A DNA stretch of 64,000 bases from Orychophragmus violaceus (Eukaryota > Streptophyta > Magnoliopsida > Brassicales > Brassicaceae): NCBI GenBank assembly GCA_030180135.1, contig CM058239.1, forward strand, positions 68,517,823-68,581,822. Reading direction: 5' to 3'. Numbering within the stretch: the first letter of the stretch is position 1; each line of letters begins with the position of its first letter. Made by a program: the position numbers and the translations under genes. Under the pieces are notes generated by a model, which was not told the origin of the DNA, did no database searches, and saw only the letters and a list, made by a program, of their open reading frames with translations. Positions 10,317 through 20,551 of the stretch are shown here, piece by piece.

Positions 10317-11786
10317 AGGTAGGATTTAGTCTATTGAATCTGAGGCATTTAAATCGAATACTGATGAATTTGATTAGTTAATTGCCTGTTAAATCGTGTT
10401 TTCAAGAAATTAATCTCAGATTGAATCTCTGTTGAAAACGACGAACTGTTGTTATCGCACTGTGTCGATCGACTCTAAGCTTGTGTCGGTCGACACGCCG
10501 CGAAACGCATAATAAAATTTTAGGGTTTGTCGCAGAGTGTCGATCGACGCAAAGCGTGTGTCGGTCGACACAGAGCAAAAACTCATAAATAATTCTAGGG
10601 TTTCGATCTGAGATCGAGTACCCGTATTCCTGCTGTGTCGATCGACACACTGGGTGTGTCGGTCGACACAGGCAAAGCGATTAGATAGATCGGTTCAATT
10701 GGATTGAACCGGTTATCTCGCTCGGTTAATTTTAATTAACCAATTGGTTCTGATTTGGTAATGTCGATCGACACAGAGTTGTGTGACGATCGACATGGAC
10801 CGTTAAACCGAACCGGTTCAATTAGATTGAATTGGTTAAGGAAATTTGATCCGGTTTGACCGGTTATCGAAGACCGGTTTAAATTGTGTTGTATCGACCG
10901 ATGCCAATGGTTGGCGTCGATCGACACACCATTCGCAAATGTGCTGGTTGGACCACAAATTTGCAGATACCAGACCAATTTTAATCCCAAAGTTCTAGAT
11001 GAACCTAAACTTAATAAAACTGAATGTTTTGATTAACTTAATAATTTCTTGGATGTATATTGGATATGCATCAAGATTAAATATATTCTAAACCTATCTA
11101 ATACACATTGGATGTGTGTTAGATCAAAGCTTAGTTTCAATAAGGTCAACTGTCAAGACTCATTTCGTTGTTGTGATAGCCTTGCCAAGAGCTTGATGTC
11201 CACAATTACATGAGTAAGGCATGTAGTAGTGTTGATGGTCTTGCAGTGCTTGACATCAACTATTGCATGACCTAAGAGATTGAGTTACTAAACTTTCAGA
11301 GTTCCATTTCCTCAACTAAATATCAAGTGACCTTTATGTCTTGCCCAATCTTGTCTACTGTCAAGACTCGTTTCATTGTTGGATAGTCTTGGAGTCCTTG
11401 GTATCCACAGTGACGTGAGTAAGGCAGGTGATCATTGATAGACTTGCAGTGCGACTGTCAATGATCACAAGACAGAAGAGATTGGTTTACTTGACGGGGC
11501 TATCAGAAGTTCTGGGCCCAGAGACGTCAGAGTGGATGAGACATGGATTGTCTCATCTACGACCAAGAGTTGTACTGAGTACAATTAGCAATGGTTAGCT
11601 TACCTAGATTACTAAACTCTGGGTGATGACGAGTCGTCCACTCAGATCTTAGTGATGTATGGATCTTGGATCATTATATTCATTGAGGAAACATTGTTTG
11701 AATATAATCCGAGTTTTCTTATTGGATAAGATTCCTCATTTCCTGAAATCATAACTAGAATTTTCTTTGATTAAAATTTTCAGCCT
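10317..11786 (+). other. Copia A leader with palindrome array
   Basis: Long non-coding leader between PBS and gag. From about 10455 to 10935 it holds roughly nine copies of a dyad of the type GTGTCGATCGACAC (perfect, centre AT) or GTGTCGGTCGACAC (centre GT), often as an AT-centre/GT-centre pair a few bases apart, for example 10634-10649 and 10655-10670. Between them lie repeated GGTTCAATTGGATTGAACCGG-like words. The region 11140-11500 contains two diverged direct repeats of a TCAACTGTCAAGACTCRTTT module. No frame of note is open. Confidence 0.7.
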
Positions 11787-12701
11787 ATGTCTAAAACTAC
11801 CTTCTCGTTGCGATCCGTCCTTGAGAAGGACAAGTTAAATGGATCAAACTTTCTGGATTGGTATCGAAATTTGAGATTTATACTCAAGCAGGAGAGTAAG
11901 GACTATGTCCTAGAGAAAGCTCTCCCAGAAAGGCTTGGGGCCAATCGCTCAAATGCAGTATATGATGCTTGGAATAAGCATTATATTGATGTGGTAGATG
12001 TACGTGGTCTGATGTTGGCTACCATGGTATCAGACTTAAAGAGTCAATACGAGAACATAGAGTCGCCAATAGAGATGATCACCAGCCTGAAACTGAAGTT
12101 TCAGGATCTAGCACGAGTTGAGAGATTCCAGATGGTGAAGTCTCTCACTGGGTTCAAGCTACCAAAGGATGCTCCAGTGAGTCCTCATGTCATTAAAATG
12201 ATGGGTTACATTGATAACCTGGGGAAACTGGATTGTCCTGTCAGCTTAGAGTTGGCTACAGACATCATTCTGCAGTCACTGCCGTCTAGTTATGATAAGT
12301 TTGTCAAAAACTATATCAAGAATAACTTGATGAAGAAGTTGACTGAGCTGCATGGCATGCTCAAGACAGCAGAGCAAAACATCAAAAAGGGTAAAAGATT
12401 TGAGAAATCTTGTGTTGACAAGGGTAGAGGCAGGGCCGTCCAGATTTGGAATCAGGATAAGCCTGTGTCATCTTATAAGCCCAAGTCAGGCCCATCTGAT
12501 GTTGATAGATGCTGCTACTGTAAAGAGTTTGGGCATTGGAAGAGAAATTGCATTAAATTCTTGGAAGATTCACAAGAAATGAAGGAGATGTATGGTACTT
12601 CTTCTTCAGGTATTGTGTTATTATTTCAAGTTCTACATATGTATTGGATACTAGTTGTGGTACTGATATTTTGGAAATATGCAGGGCCTAAGCAATGGTA
12701 G
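11787..12701 (+). CDS. Copia Gag, copy A
   Basis: A Gag frame of 304 codons starting MSKTTFSLRSVLEKDKLNG. The N-terminal KLNGSNFLDWYRNLRFILKQ is the copia-type N-terminal motif, the middle is the UBN2-type capsid region (LKLKFQDLARVERFQMVKSL, LQSLPSSYDKFVKNY), and the CCHC knuckle reads CCYCKEFGHWKRNC (about residue 245). The frame runs past the knuckle and ends after a shift: the protease start with an LDTSCGTD motif lies in another frame just downstream. Gag packages element RNA in cytoplasmic particles. The frame is clean over its whole conserved length, unlike the adjacent pol. Confidence 0.85.
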   Translation: MSKTTFSLRSVLEKDKLNGSNFLDWYRNLRFILKQESKDYVLEKALPERLGANRSNAVYDAWNKHYIDVVDVRGLMLATMVSDLKSQYENIESPIEMITSLKLKFQDLARVERFQMVKSLTGFKLPKDAPVSPHVIKMMGYIDNLGKLDCPVSLELATDIILQSLPSSYDKFVKNYIKNNLMKKLTELHGMLKTAEQNIKKGKRFEKSCVDKGRGRAVQIWNQDKPVSSYKPKSGPSDVDRCCYCKEFGHWKRNCIKFLEDSQEMKEMYGTSSSGIVLLFQVLHMYWILVVVLIFWKYAGPKQW

Positions 12702-15700
12702 AACGTTGAGGAAAGGACAAGTGGAACTGCGTGTCTGGTATGGAGCAATGGTTGCTACATAAGCCGTAGAGATTCTCCACTTGTAGGAGCCTTTCAAGCT
12801 TGGTTTTTGAATTAAGTAATTACTACTATGTACCTGCTTTATGCAGAAATGTCTTTCATTTTCTTGTGAGAATTTGGATGCTTTTCATTCTGATAAAAGA
12901 CAAGTGTTGCTCTTTTGATCTTAATGAAATATTATATGGTAGCACCCCTTTTGATAAATGGGTTTTATATTTCAAACCAATATACACTTGGATATAACAT
13001 AAATACCAAACGGTTTAAGTCTGATGACTTGAACTCGATTTTCCTTAGCATAGTCATATTGACCAAATAGAGTGAAGCGGCTTCAGAAGTTCCATAGTTA
13101 TGGGCTTCAGGTTCATTTGATTGTAAATCAATTGAGACATGAATTCTGCTTGTTGGGCCAAATGACTAAGGCTTATTTTGCAGAGCTAAAGAAACGGGCC
13201 AGAGGCGCGTTGGGCCTTACACATACTGATGTATGCGGCCTGATGAGCATTAGTGCCAAAGGAAAACTTCAATACTTCATTGACTTATTGATGGCTTCAG
13301 TAAGTATGACTGTGTTCATTTGATGAGACACGAGTCAGAATCATTTGGAATGATCAAAGGAGTTTCAGAATGAAGTATAGAACCGATTTGACAGAAGTAT
13401 TGAGATCCTTGATTAGATCGCGGAGGAAAATACTTGAGTCAAGAATTGGGTGATCATCTAAGTGAGTGTGAAGTCACTTCACATCTCATCTCTCCTGAAA
13501 ACCTTGAATGGTGTTTCTGAGAGAATGAATCGGATCTTATTGGATATGCTCCGATTAATGATGAGTCACATGAATCTTCCATTATCTTTTTAAAAATATG
13601 CTCTAAAATGAATATGAGAATCAGTGAAAAGCACCACATTGGATGTGGACTGGGTGATTTCCAAATATGTTTTTCTGATTAATTGGGATTGCAAGGTTTG
13701 TGTAAGGCAGTTGTCAACAAGCAAACTTGAATCCAAATCTGATAGGTGCTGCTTCGCTGGTTGTCCTAGGGAAACCGAGGCTTAGTACTTTTGCAGCCAA
13801 TCCGAGAACAAAGTTTTGTTGTTCGGAACTCTGTTTTTCCAAGAAGAACAGTGGGAGTAAAAGTACAGCTCGAAGAAATTCGAGAAACACAGGAGGCTGT
13901 TCAACCTGTTGAGGGAGAGCAGCGGTTGGATCTACAGAGTACTGTAGGATCGACACCTGTGGAGCCTGAAATTCGCTGATCCTAATGGATCCGCCACTAA
14001 CCCGAGAGTGATTTCTCGTGACCGATTGCCGTGATCTGATGATCATTTAAAAGTGACGAGCATGCGAAATTCAAAGAAGCGATGGTGAGCCCCAACTCCG
14101 AAAAATAGGCTGGGTATGCATGTTAGCTTCACCGATCTATTCATAGATTGAAGCAAACATCTTGGAGTTGGAATATGCGTTCTGTTAAAACGGTCAAAGG
14201 TTTTGACTCGGTCAGGAACGAATAGAAACCGTGCATTTACAAGTAAACTAGTGGGAGCGTAGTTGCAATTCTCAAACTGTATGTTTAGAACGTACTTAAT
14301 CTCATAAACGACGTTCCGATGCTAAAAGTCTTGTCAAGATTTGGGTCGGAAGTCAAACTTAACGATGGACATGGGAGAAGCCGCGTAAGCTCTTGGAATA
14401 TGGATCCATTGAAATGGACCAGAAGAACTAATTGGATCGTGTCAAAATCCTTATGATTATAAGGTACTGGACAGTTCCAATATGCATGATTCCAATAATG
14501 GCTTCACACCAAAGGTCTTATGGCAATGATCTTAGCAAGATGAAGTGTCTTGGACACTGGCTGAGCTAGTGTCTATGAGTGAGATTCCTTTTTGCTCATG
14601 CAATAGAATCCATCATGAATGCCATGTTTTGCGCTCGTCTAAATGCAGCTGACGCATAAAGCATGACGAGTAGGTACCAATTTGTTCCAGTAAGAGTCAC
14701 TGGACAGTTGTAAGGAATATCCCCAAGTGTTTGAGAAACACTAAGGATAGGTTCTTGTACAACTGAGAAAAAGACGAATCTGGTATGAGTAGTTAGACGG
14801 ACAAAGATGAATCCCGGTTCCCACCTGGTTATGTCTTTTGCCTGAGTAACGGTGCTGTCTGTTGGAAAGGTTTCCAAGCAGAGGACCGTAGAATAGTGCT
14901 TGTTAAAGAATAGCAGTGTGGTTTGTTGGAATGGTTCCAAGCAAGAACACCGCAGCATCTCTCACAACCTAAGCACGAGTTGTATACTGTTGCTGTAGGT
15001 ACTAGATATTTGAAGACTTGGTCTTGATTCTAGTGGGAGTTAGTTTAGTTATGATGTTAAGATAGATATGATATGGTCATGTTTATGAAAAACTGACATC
15101 AACATTATTTGACTATTGGATAATTAAATAATGGTCCCAAAATAAGTTTATGTCATATTATAGGCCATCAAGTTGAGGACTTGATCATGAAACCCTATAA
15201 GTAACAAATGACATAAATTATGATGTGTCCCTAGTCGAGGTTGTTAAAGTGGGACAATAACAACCGCGAGAGACTAGATTGTGAGGTGAATGTTGACTAA
15301 GTTTCATGGAGTCAATGATATGAGTATCACAGTCAGTCACATAGATATATGTTGGTGAACATATGATCGGACATGACCCGCTAATGAGAAGTCTACAAGA
15401 TAGTTATATCTGTGTCATAAGAGGTTCTCATTACGACTATAGAGTATAGTCCTTAGACCTGAGTTCATCATGCTTTCTTGCATATGAATTGGTACACTTT
15501 GACCTTGTCAAACGTCGACCCGTAACTGGCGACTATAACGACACTGTTCAAGTATATCATGAAGTGTGCGTTGAAATAGGGATGGAACAAGATGGGATTT
15601 GTCCCTCCTGAATAACGGGATATAAATATCTCAGGGCCTATCGAAGATTTAATACTGAGAAAAATGTGTGGCCGCACTCAAACGAACTGTAGTTCAGTTG

Positions 15701-15843
15701 TTTGTAATGTTCAGTATAAGATCAGGAGTTCGATAAACACGATGCTGGCTTAATAAGGATGACACCAATCTTGCCTTATGCCAAATCGAGATATAGAGAC
15801 AAAAGGATTATAGGAATTGATGATTCCAGTACAAGTGGGAGAT
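12702..15843 (+). pseudogene. Copia A pol remnants (PR, INT, RT, RNase H), decayed
   Basis: Pieces of pol can be followed in shifting frames. They include a protease linker (ELSNYYYVPALCRN near 12805), the integrase zinc-finger/core start (CLLGQMTKAYF and THTDVCGLMS near 13145-13260), an integrase core relic with YLSQE near 13430, the integrase C-terminal to RT linker (VQLEEIRETQEA near 13860), an RT relic with MGEAA then a stop near 14375, and RNase H-proximal words further on. Stops and shifts occur throughout, so no functional polyprotein is possible. The last part before the 3' LTR ends in a purine-rich CAAGTGGGAGAT tract that can serve as PPT. Confidence 0.75.
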
Positions 15844-16483
15844 TGTTGGGATAGTGTCCTGAAATCACACTTGTACTCACTCCTGATGATAGTTGTGTGT
15901 CGAGATCAGACATTCGGATAATACTGGGCGGTTGCAATGTTTTGCTAGAAGCCTCTTGCAATCCGTAAGTTGTAGACTTACTGCCAGTATTATATGATCC
16001 TATAGGGTCACACACCTAAGCAAACTGGAAGCTAAAACATGGGAATGATCATTATGGTAATGATCATGTTAATGTGTACTGGATACACATTAATATCGAG
16101 AAAATGGTGTTGTGTCGATCGACACAGCATGTGTGTCGGTCGACACAGTTCGGGTTTCGAAAGGGCTTTTCGATTTTATGACTCAAACGAGTCTGGCCCG
16201 TTATGTGTGATTCTAGGTCGAATAAAACCTGATGGTTTTCGACCTAGAACAGGAGCCTTCGTCTCTTTCTTGATAGAAGAGGCAGAAACACCAAAACTCA
16301 GAGATCCCATAGATCCGGCACTAGCATCCCGGTTTCCAAGTTTGTGTGCGTGTGTATCTGGTAGAGGCGAAGCATCTGAGTCGCTTACTGATCTCGTTCA
16401 CCAATCATTCCGCTGCCAGTTCTAGGTAAGAACGAGGTTGGTAATTTCAATATAACGAACCCTAGATCCTAGGAGATCCAACA
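15844..16483 (+). repeat. Copia A 3' LTR, complete
   Basis: A 640-bp LTR starting TGTTGGGATAGTG and ending ATCCAACA, preceded by the PPT. It contains one dyad pair, TGTGTCGATCGACACA at 16111-16126 followed by the GT-centre form at 16132-16147. LINE ORF2 sequence starts immediately after it. Confidence 0.88.
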
Positions 16484-16502
16484 TTCTTTTACACAAAAAT
16501 TT

Positions 16503-17303
16503 ATGGGTCACTTTGGAAATGACAAGATGTACACGGTAGAACCGAGAGGAGCCATCATGGGACTGGTGTTATATTATAATGACATATCGGATGTGAACAT
16601 TTTATATGCAAGCAACAAGATTATCGATATTGAAGCAGAGGTACAAGGGAATAGGGTTTCAATATCTTTTGTCTATGATGACCCAGTACAGAAATTCCGG
16701 GACCAAGTTTGGGAGCGACTGACTCTTTTGGGTGTTGTGAGTACGAACACGTGGTTTATAATAAGTGATACTAATGAGATTACGGGCAATCATGAAAAGC
16801 AAGGTGGATCTCTACGGCACACATCCACATTCGTATCTTTTAATAATATGATCCATGATTGTGGTTTAATCAAATTTCCGGCATTGGGGGACTCTTTGTC
16901 CTGGAGAGGTAGGAGAGGAAAACAACTTATCAGGTGCAAGTTGGATAGAGCTGTGGCAAATGAAGATTGGCACTCACTTTTTCCTTTCTCTTTTGTAGAA
17001 TATTTGGGAATGATTGGTTCGGATCATAGGCCGATCGTGGCATCGATCGAGGATAAGATTCAGAAGTGACGAGGTCATTTCAAGTTTGATAAACGCTGGG
17101 TGGGAAAAGATGGCTTAATGGATACGATCAAGCATGGATGAGAAGGATTAGATGGCACAGGAGAAAGAAGCTTCTATGACAGGATTGGCAGGTGCAGACG
17201 GGAACTATTGAAATGGAGGAAAAACAATCCTCCATATAACAAAGATCACATAATTGAGTTGCAGAAAATACTGGAGGAGGCCCAAAAAGACGATAACAGG
17301 ACA
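16503..17303 (+). pseudogene. LINE ORF2, endonuclease part
   Basis: C-terminal two thirds of an exonuclease-endonuclease-phosphatase type LINE endonuclease, which nicks target DNA for reverse transcription. Recognisable motifs: SDTNEITGNHEKQGG in place of the usual GDFNE motif, LSWRGRRGKQLIRCKLDRAVAN, and the catalytic SDHRPI near residue 178. The N-terminal catalytic residues are missing because copia A sits at the left boundary. The frame is closed by TGA at 17067 and again at 17139 but otherwise continues (RGHFKFDKRWVGKDG, then ELLKWRKNNPPYNKDH) to the copia B junction. Both TGAs may be decayed CGA codons. Confidence 0.85.
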
Positions 17304-18014
17304 AAATCACATTGTACGAACTCTAGAGATAGTTGTACTGTCGAGATCGGACAATTCATGTGGTACTGGGTAGTCATAACGTTTTGCTAGAAACCGCTTA
17401 TGACAAATGAGTTGTAACTCAATTCCAGTATCATGTGAACCTACAGGGTCACACACCTAAGCAAGTTGGATATACTCTGCATGGGATAGATCATTGGCAA
17501 ATGGTCTGATCGATGTGTATTAGATACGCATCGAATTAAGTTTCAAAGAGGTGTATCGATCGACACCATTAGGTGCGTCGGTCGATACAAGACTTGTGTC
17601 GATCGACACCAATGGATGTGTCGGTCGACACACTGGCGAATCCGAAACTGATGTTTCGGTTTATGACAGAGTCGATATATAAGTGATCTTATTATTCGAC
17701 CTAAGACATACGAGCCGCCCAGACAGTTTTCTGAGACAGAAAACAGAAGCTCTTCCTCTAGAAACTAAGGTCCCAAAGAGATCCGAGCACCGGCGCTAGC
17801 AACCCGGCGGATTCCAGCTTGTGTGCGTGTGGACTACGATAGAGGCGCAGCATCTGAGGCGCAGTAGATCTCGTATTACCTGATCCATCTTCCGCTGCCA
17901 AACACCAGGTAATCACGAGGTGAGATCATGATTCAATTAACTAGACCCTAGATCCTAGGCTATCGGGAACTCGCGAGAATTCTGAATCTGTAGAATTGGC
18001 TCGGATTCCCAACA
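17304..18014 (+). repeat. Copia B 5' LTR (first 18 bases missing)
   Basis: Direct repeat of 23692-24393 extended by the terminal TTCCCAACA. It carries two dyad pairs near 17551-17631, including GTGTCGATCGACACCAATGG. Confidence 0.88.
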
Positions 18015-18028
18015 GTGGTATCAGAGCC
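18015..18028 (+). other. Primer-binding site, tRNA-iMet
   Basis: GTGGTATCAGAGCC follows the complete LTR 3' end AACA. Confidence 0.9.
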
Positions 18029-19637
18029 TTAGGGTTTAACCATTGAATCTTAAGCATGTAATTCGAAAACTGATGTGTTTGAATAGATCTATGCTTAGTG
18101 TTTCATGTTTTGATTAAGAGAAACTCTCTGTGAATTGGAACGATGAACGACTGTTTTCGCATCTGTCGATGAACTTGGTGTGTCGGTCGAAACAGAATCG
18201 CGAACTGCTGTTTTCGCATGGTGTCGATCGACACACTGGGTGTGTCGGTCGACACAGAATCGCGAATTCGACAGAGTCGGCGGCTAGGGTTTTTCGCGAA
18301 GAAAAACCGAAAGTGTGTCGGTCGACACAGAGCAAACTCGGTCGAGTGTCGATCGACACAGTTTGAGTGTCGGTCGACACAGGACGAAATTCGGCGACAC
18401 AGGTTGAGTGTCGATCGACACAGGCCGAGCGAATGGTTAATCGGTTCAATTGGATTGGACCGGTTATCATGCTTGGTTAAGTCCGAATAGATCGGTTTAA
18501 ATTGGATGAATTAGTTCAATTGGATTGAACTGATTATCTCAATTAGCATGAACCGATGGGTTAAATCAGTTTGATTGGATAATTCGGTTCAATTGAATTG
18601 GACTGGTTATCACAATTAGTTGAAACTGGTTTAAACGGTTTAAATTGGATGAATTGGTTCAATTGGATTGAACTGATCATCCCAATTAGTATAAACCGAT
18701 TGGTTAAGATCAGTTTGATCAGATAAGTCGGTTCAATTGGATTGGACCGGTTATCAAAACGATCTTCGGTTTAGGTCTATGTCGACCGTCACACATGGGT
18801 TGTGACGATCGACATGACCGGTTCGATGAACCGGGTTAATTAAATTAACTGGTTATTGAAGTCCGGTTTTGTTTGGTAGTGTCGATCGACAGACATTGTC
18901 TGCGTCGATCGACACAGTATTCGAAATTCTGGTTATTGAACCTTGAATTTGCAGAAACCAAACTAGACTTAAACATTGATCAAAGATTAGCTTCAATGTG
19001 GTCAACTGTCAAGACTCGTTTAGTTGTGTGATGTCTAGCCAAGAGCTTGGTGTCCACAATTACGTGAGTAAGGCAGGTAATAACATTGATGGACTTGCAG
19101 TGCATTAACATCAACAATTACATGACCTAAGAAATTGATTTGCTAAACTTTTGGGTTTAGTTTCCTCAACTAAATATCAAGTAACCTTGATGTCTTGCCC
19201 AACCTTGTCTACTGTCAAAACTTGTTTCATTGTTGGATAATCTTGGAGTCCTTGGTATCCACAGTGACAATGAGTAAGACAGGTGGTCATTGATAGACTT
19301 GCAGTGCAACTGTCAATGATCACAAGACAGAAAAGGATTGGTTTACTTGACTGAGCTATCAGAAGTTCTGAGCCCAGAGACATCAGAGTGGATTAGACAT
19401 AGTTTGTCTCATCCACAACCAAGAGTTGTACTGAGTACAATTAGCAATGATTTGCTTACCTAGATAACTAAAGTTTGGGTAATGGCGAGTCGCCCACTCA
19501 CATTTTGGTGAAGTATGGATCTTGGATCATTATGTTCATAGAGGAAACATTGTTTGAATATAATGCGAGTTTTCTTATTCGATAAGATTTCTCATCATAT
19601 ACATAACTAAATCTTTGTTTTTCTTGGATTTCAGCTT
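18029..19637 (+). other. Copia B leader with palindrome array
   Basis: Non-coding leader with about a dozen dyads of the GTGTCGATCGACAC / GTGTCGGTCGACAC type between about 18160 and 18915, for example 18221-18234 and 18241-18256. It is followed by repeated GGTTCAATTGGATTGRACYGG words (18430-18750) and by the same TCAACTGTCAAGACT module seen in copy A. Frames open through the array are low-complexity by-products of the repeats. Confidence 0.7.
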
Positions 19638-20551
19638 ATGTCTATGACTACTTTCTCGTTGCGATCCGTCCTTGAGAAGGACAAGTTAAATGGATCCAAC
19701 TTCCTGGATTGGTATCGGAATCTGAGATTCATTCTCAAGCAGGAGAGCAAGGACTATGTCCTTGAAAAGGCTCTTCCAGAAAAGCTTGGGACCAATCGCT
19801 CGCATGCAGTGTATAATGCTTGGAATAAGCATTATACTGATGTGGTAGATGTGCGTGGTCTGATGTTGGCTTCCATGAACTCAGACTTGAAAAGTCAGTA
19901 TGAGAACATGGAGTCGCCAATAGAGATGATCACCAGCCTGAAACTGAAGTTTCAAGATCTGGCACGAGTTGAGAGATTCCAGATGGTGAAGTCTCTCACT
20001 GGGTGCAAGCTACCAGAGGATGCTCCAGTAAGTCCTCATGTCATTAAACTGATGGGTTACGTTGATAACCTGGGGAAACTGGAATGTCCTGTCAGCTTAG
20101 AGTTGGCTACTGACATCATTCTGCAGTCACTGCCGTCAAGCTATGATAAGTTCATTAAGAACTATATCAAGAAAGGCCTGACGAAGACGTTGACTGAGCT
20201 GCATGGCATGCTCAAGACAGCAGAGCAAAACATCAAAAGGGGAAAAAGATTTGAGAAATCTTTTATAGACAAGGGTGAAGGCAAGGCCGTCCAGATTTGG
20301 AATCAGGATAAGCCTGTGTCATCTTTTAAGCCCAAGTCAAGCCCATCTGGTGTTAGTAAGTGCTCTACTGTAATGAGTCGGGGCATTGGAAGAGAGATTG
20401 CATAAAATTCTTGGAAGATTCACAAGAGATGGAGAAGATGTATGGTACTTCTTCTTCAGGTGTTGTGTTATTAATTCAAGTTCTACATAAGTATTGGATA
20501 CTTGTTGTGGTACTGATATTTTTGAAATATGCAGGACCTAAGCGACAGTAG
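19638..20551 (+). pseudogene. Copia Gag, copy B, frameshifted in the zinc knuckle
   Basis: A close homologue of the copy A Gag: SMTTFSLRSVLEKDKLNG start, KLNGSNFLDWYRNLRFILKQ, LQSLPSSYDKFIKNYIKK. The frame is open for 255 codons, then shifts at about 20363 where one base of the first knuckle cysteines is missing relative to copy A. The knuckle continues in another frame as YCNESGHWKRDC and runs to the same end as copy A. Capsid function could survive but the nucleocapsid part is lost. Confidence 0.85.

Larger units (their letters stand above)
10187..16483 (+). mobile_element. Ty1-copia element, copy A (gag open, pol dead, left LTR truncated)
   Basis: The order is a truncated 5' LTR (about 10187-10302), tRNA-iMet PBS, long leader with palindrome array, gag, decayed pol and a complete 3' LTR (15844-16483). 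The 112 bp shared by both LTRs (10191-10302 and 16372-16483) look identical, so the copy is young or recently homogenised. It lies inside the LINE, but no target duplication is visible because the left LTR end and neighbouring LINE sequence are missing. It is homologous to copies B and D. Confidence 0.85.

Noticed and set aside
18130..18490. Open frames on both strands through the palindrome array of copia B
   Set aside because: Dyad repeats without stops give open frames on both strands; the peptides are repeats of CVDRH or VSIDT-type words.
10455..18915. Regularly repeated dyads could be read as a CRISPR array
   Set aside because: The sequence is plant nuclear DNA, the spacing is irregular, and the repeats are short palindromes within retrotransposon leaders.
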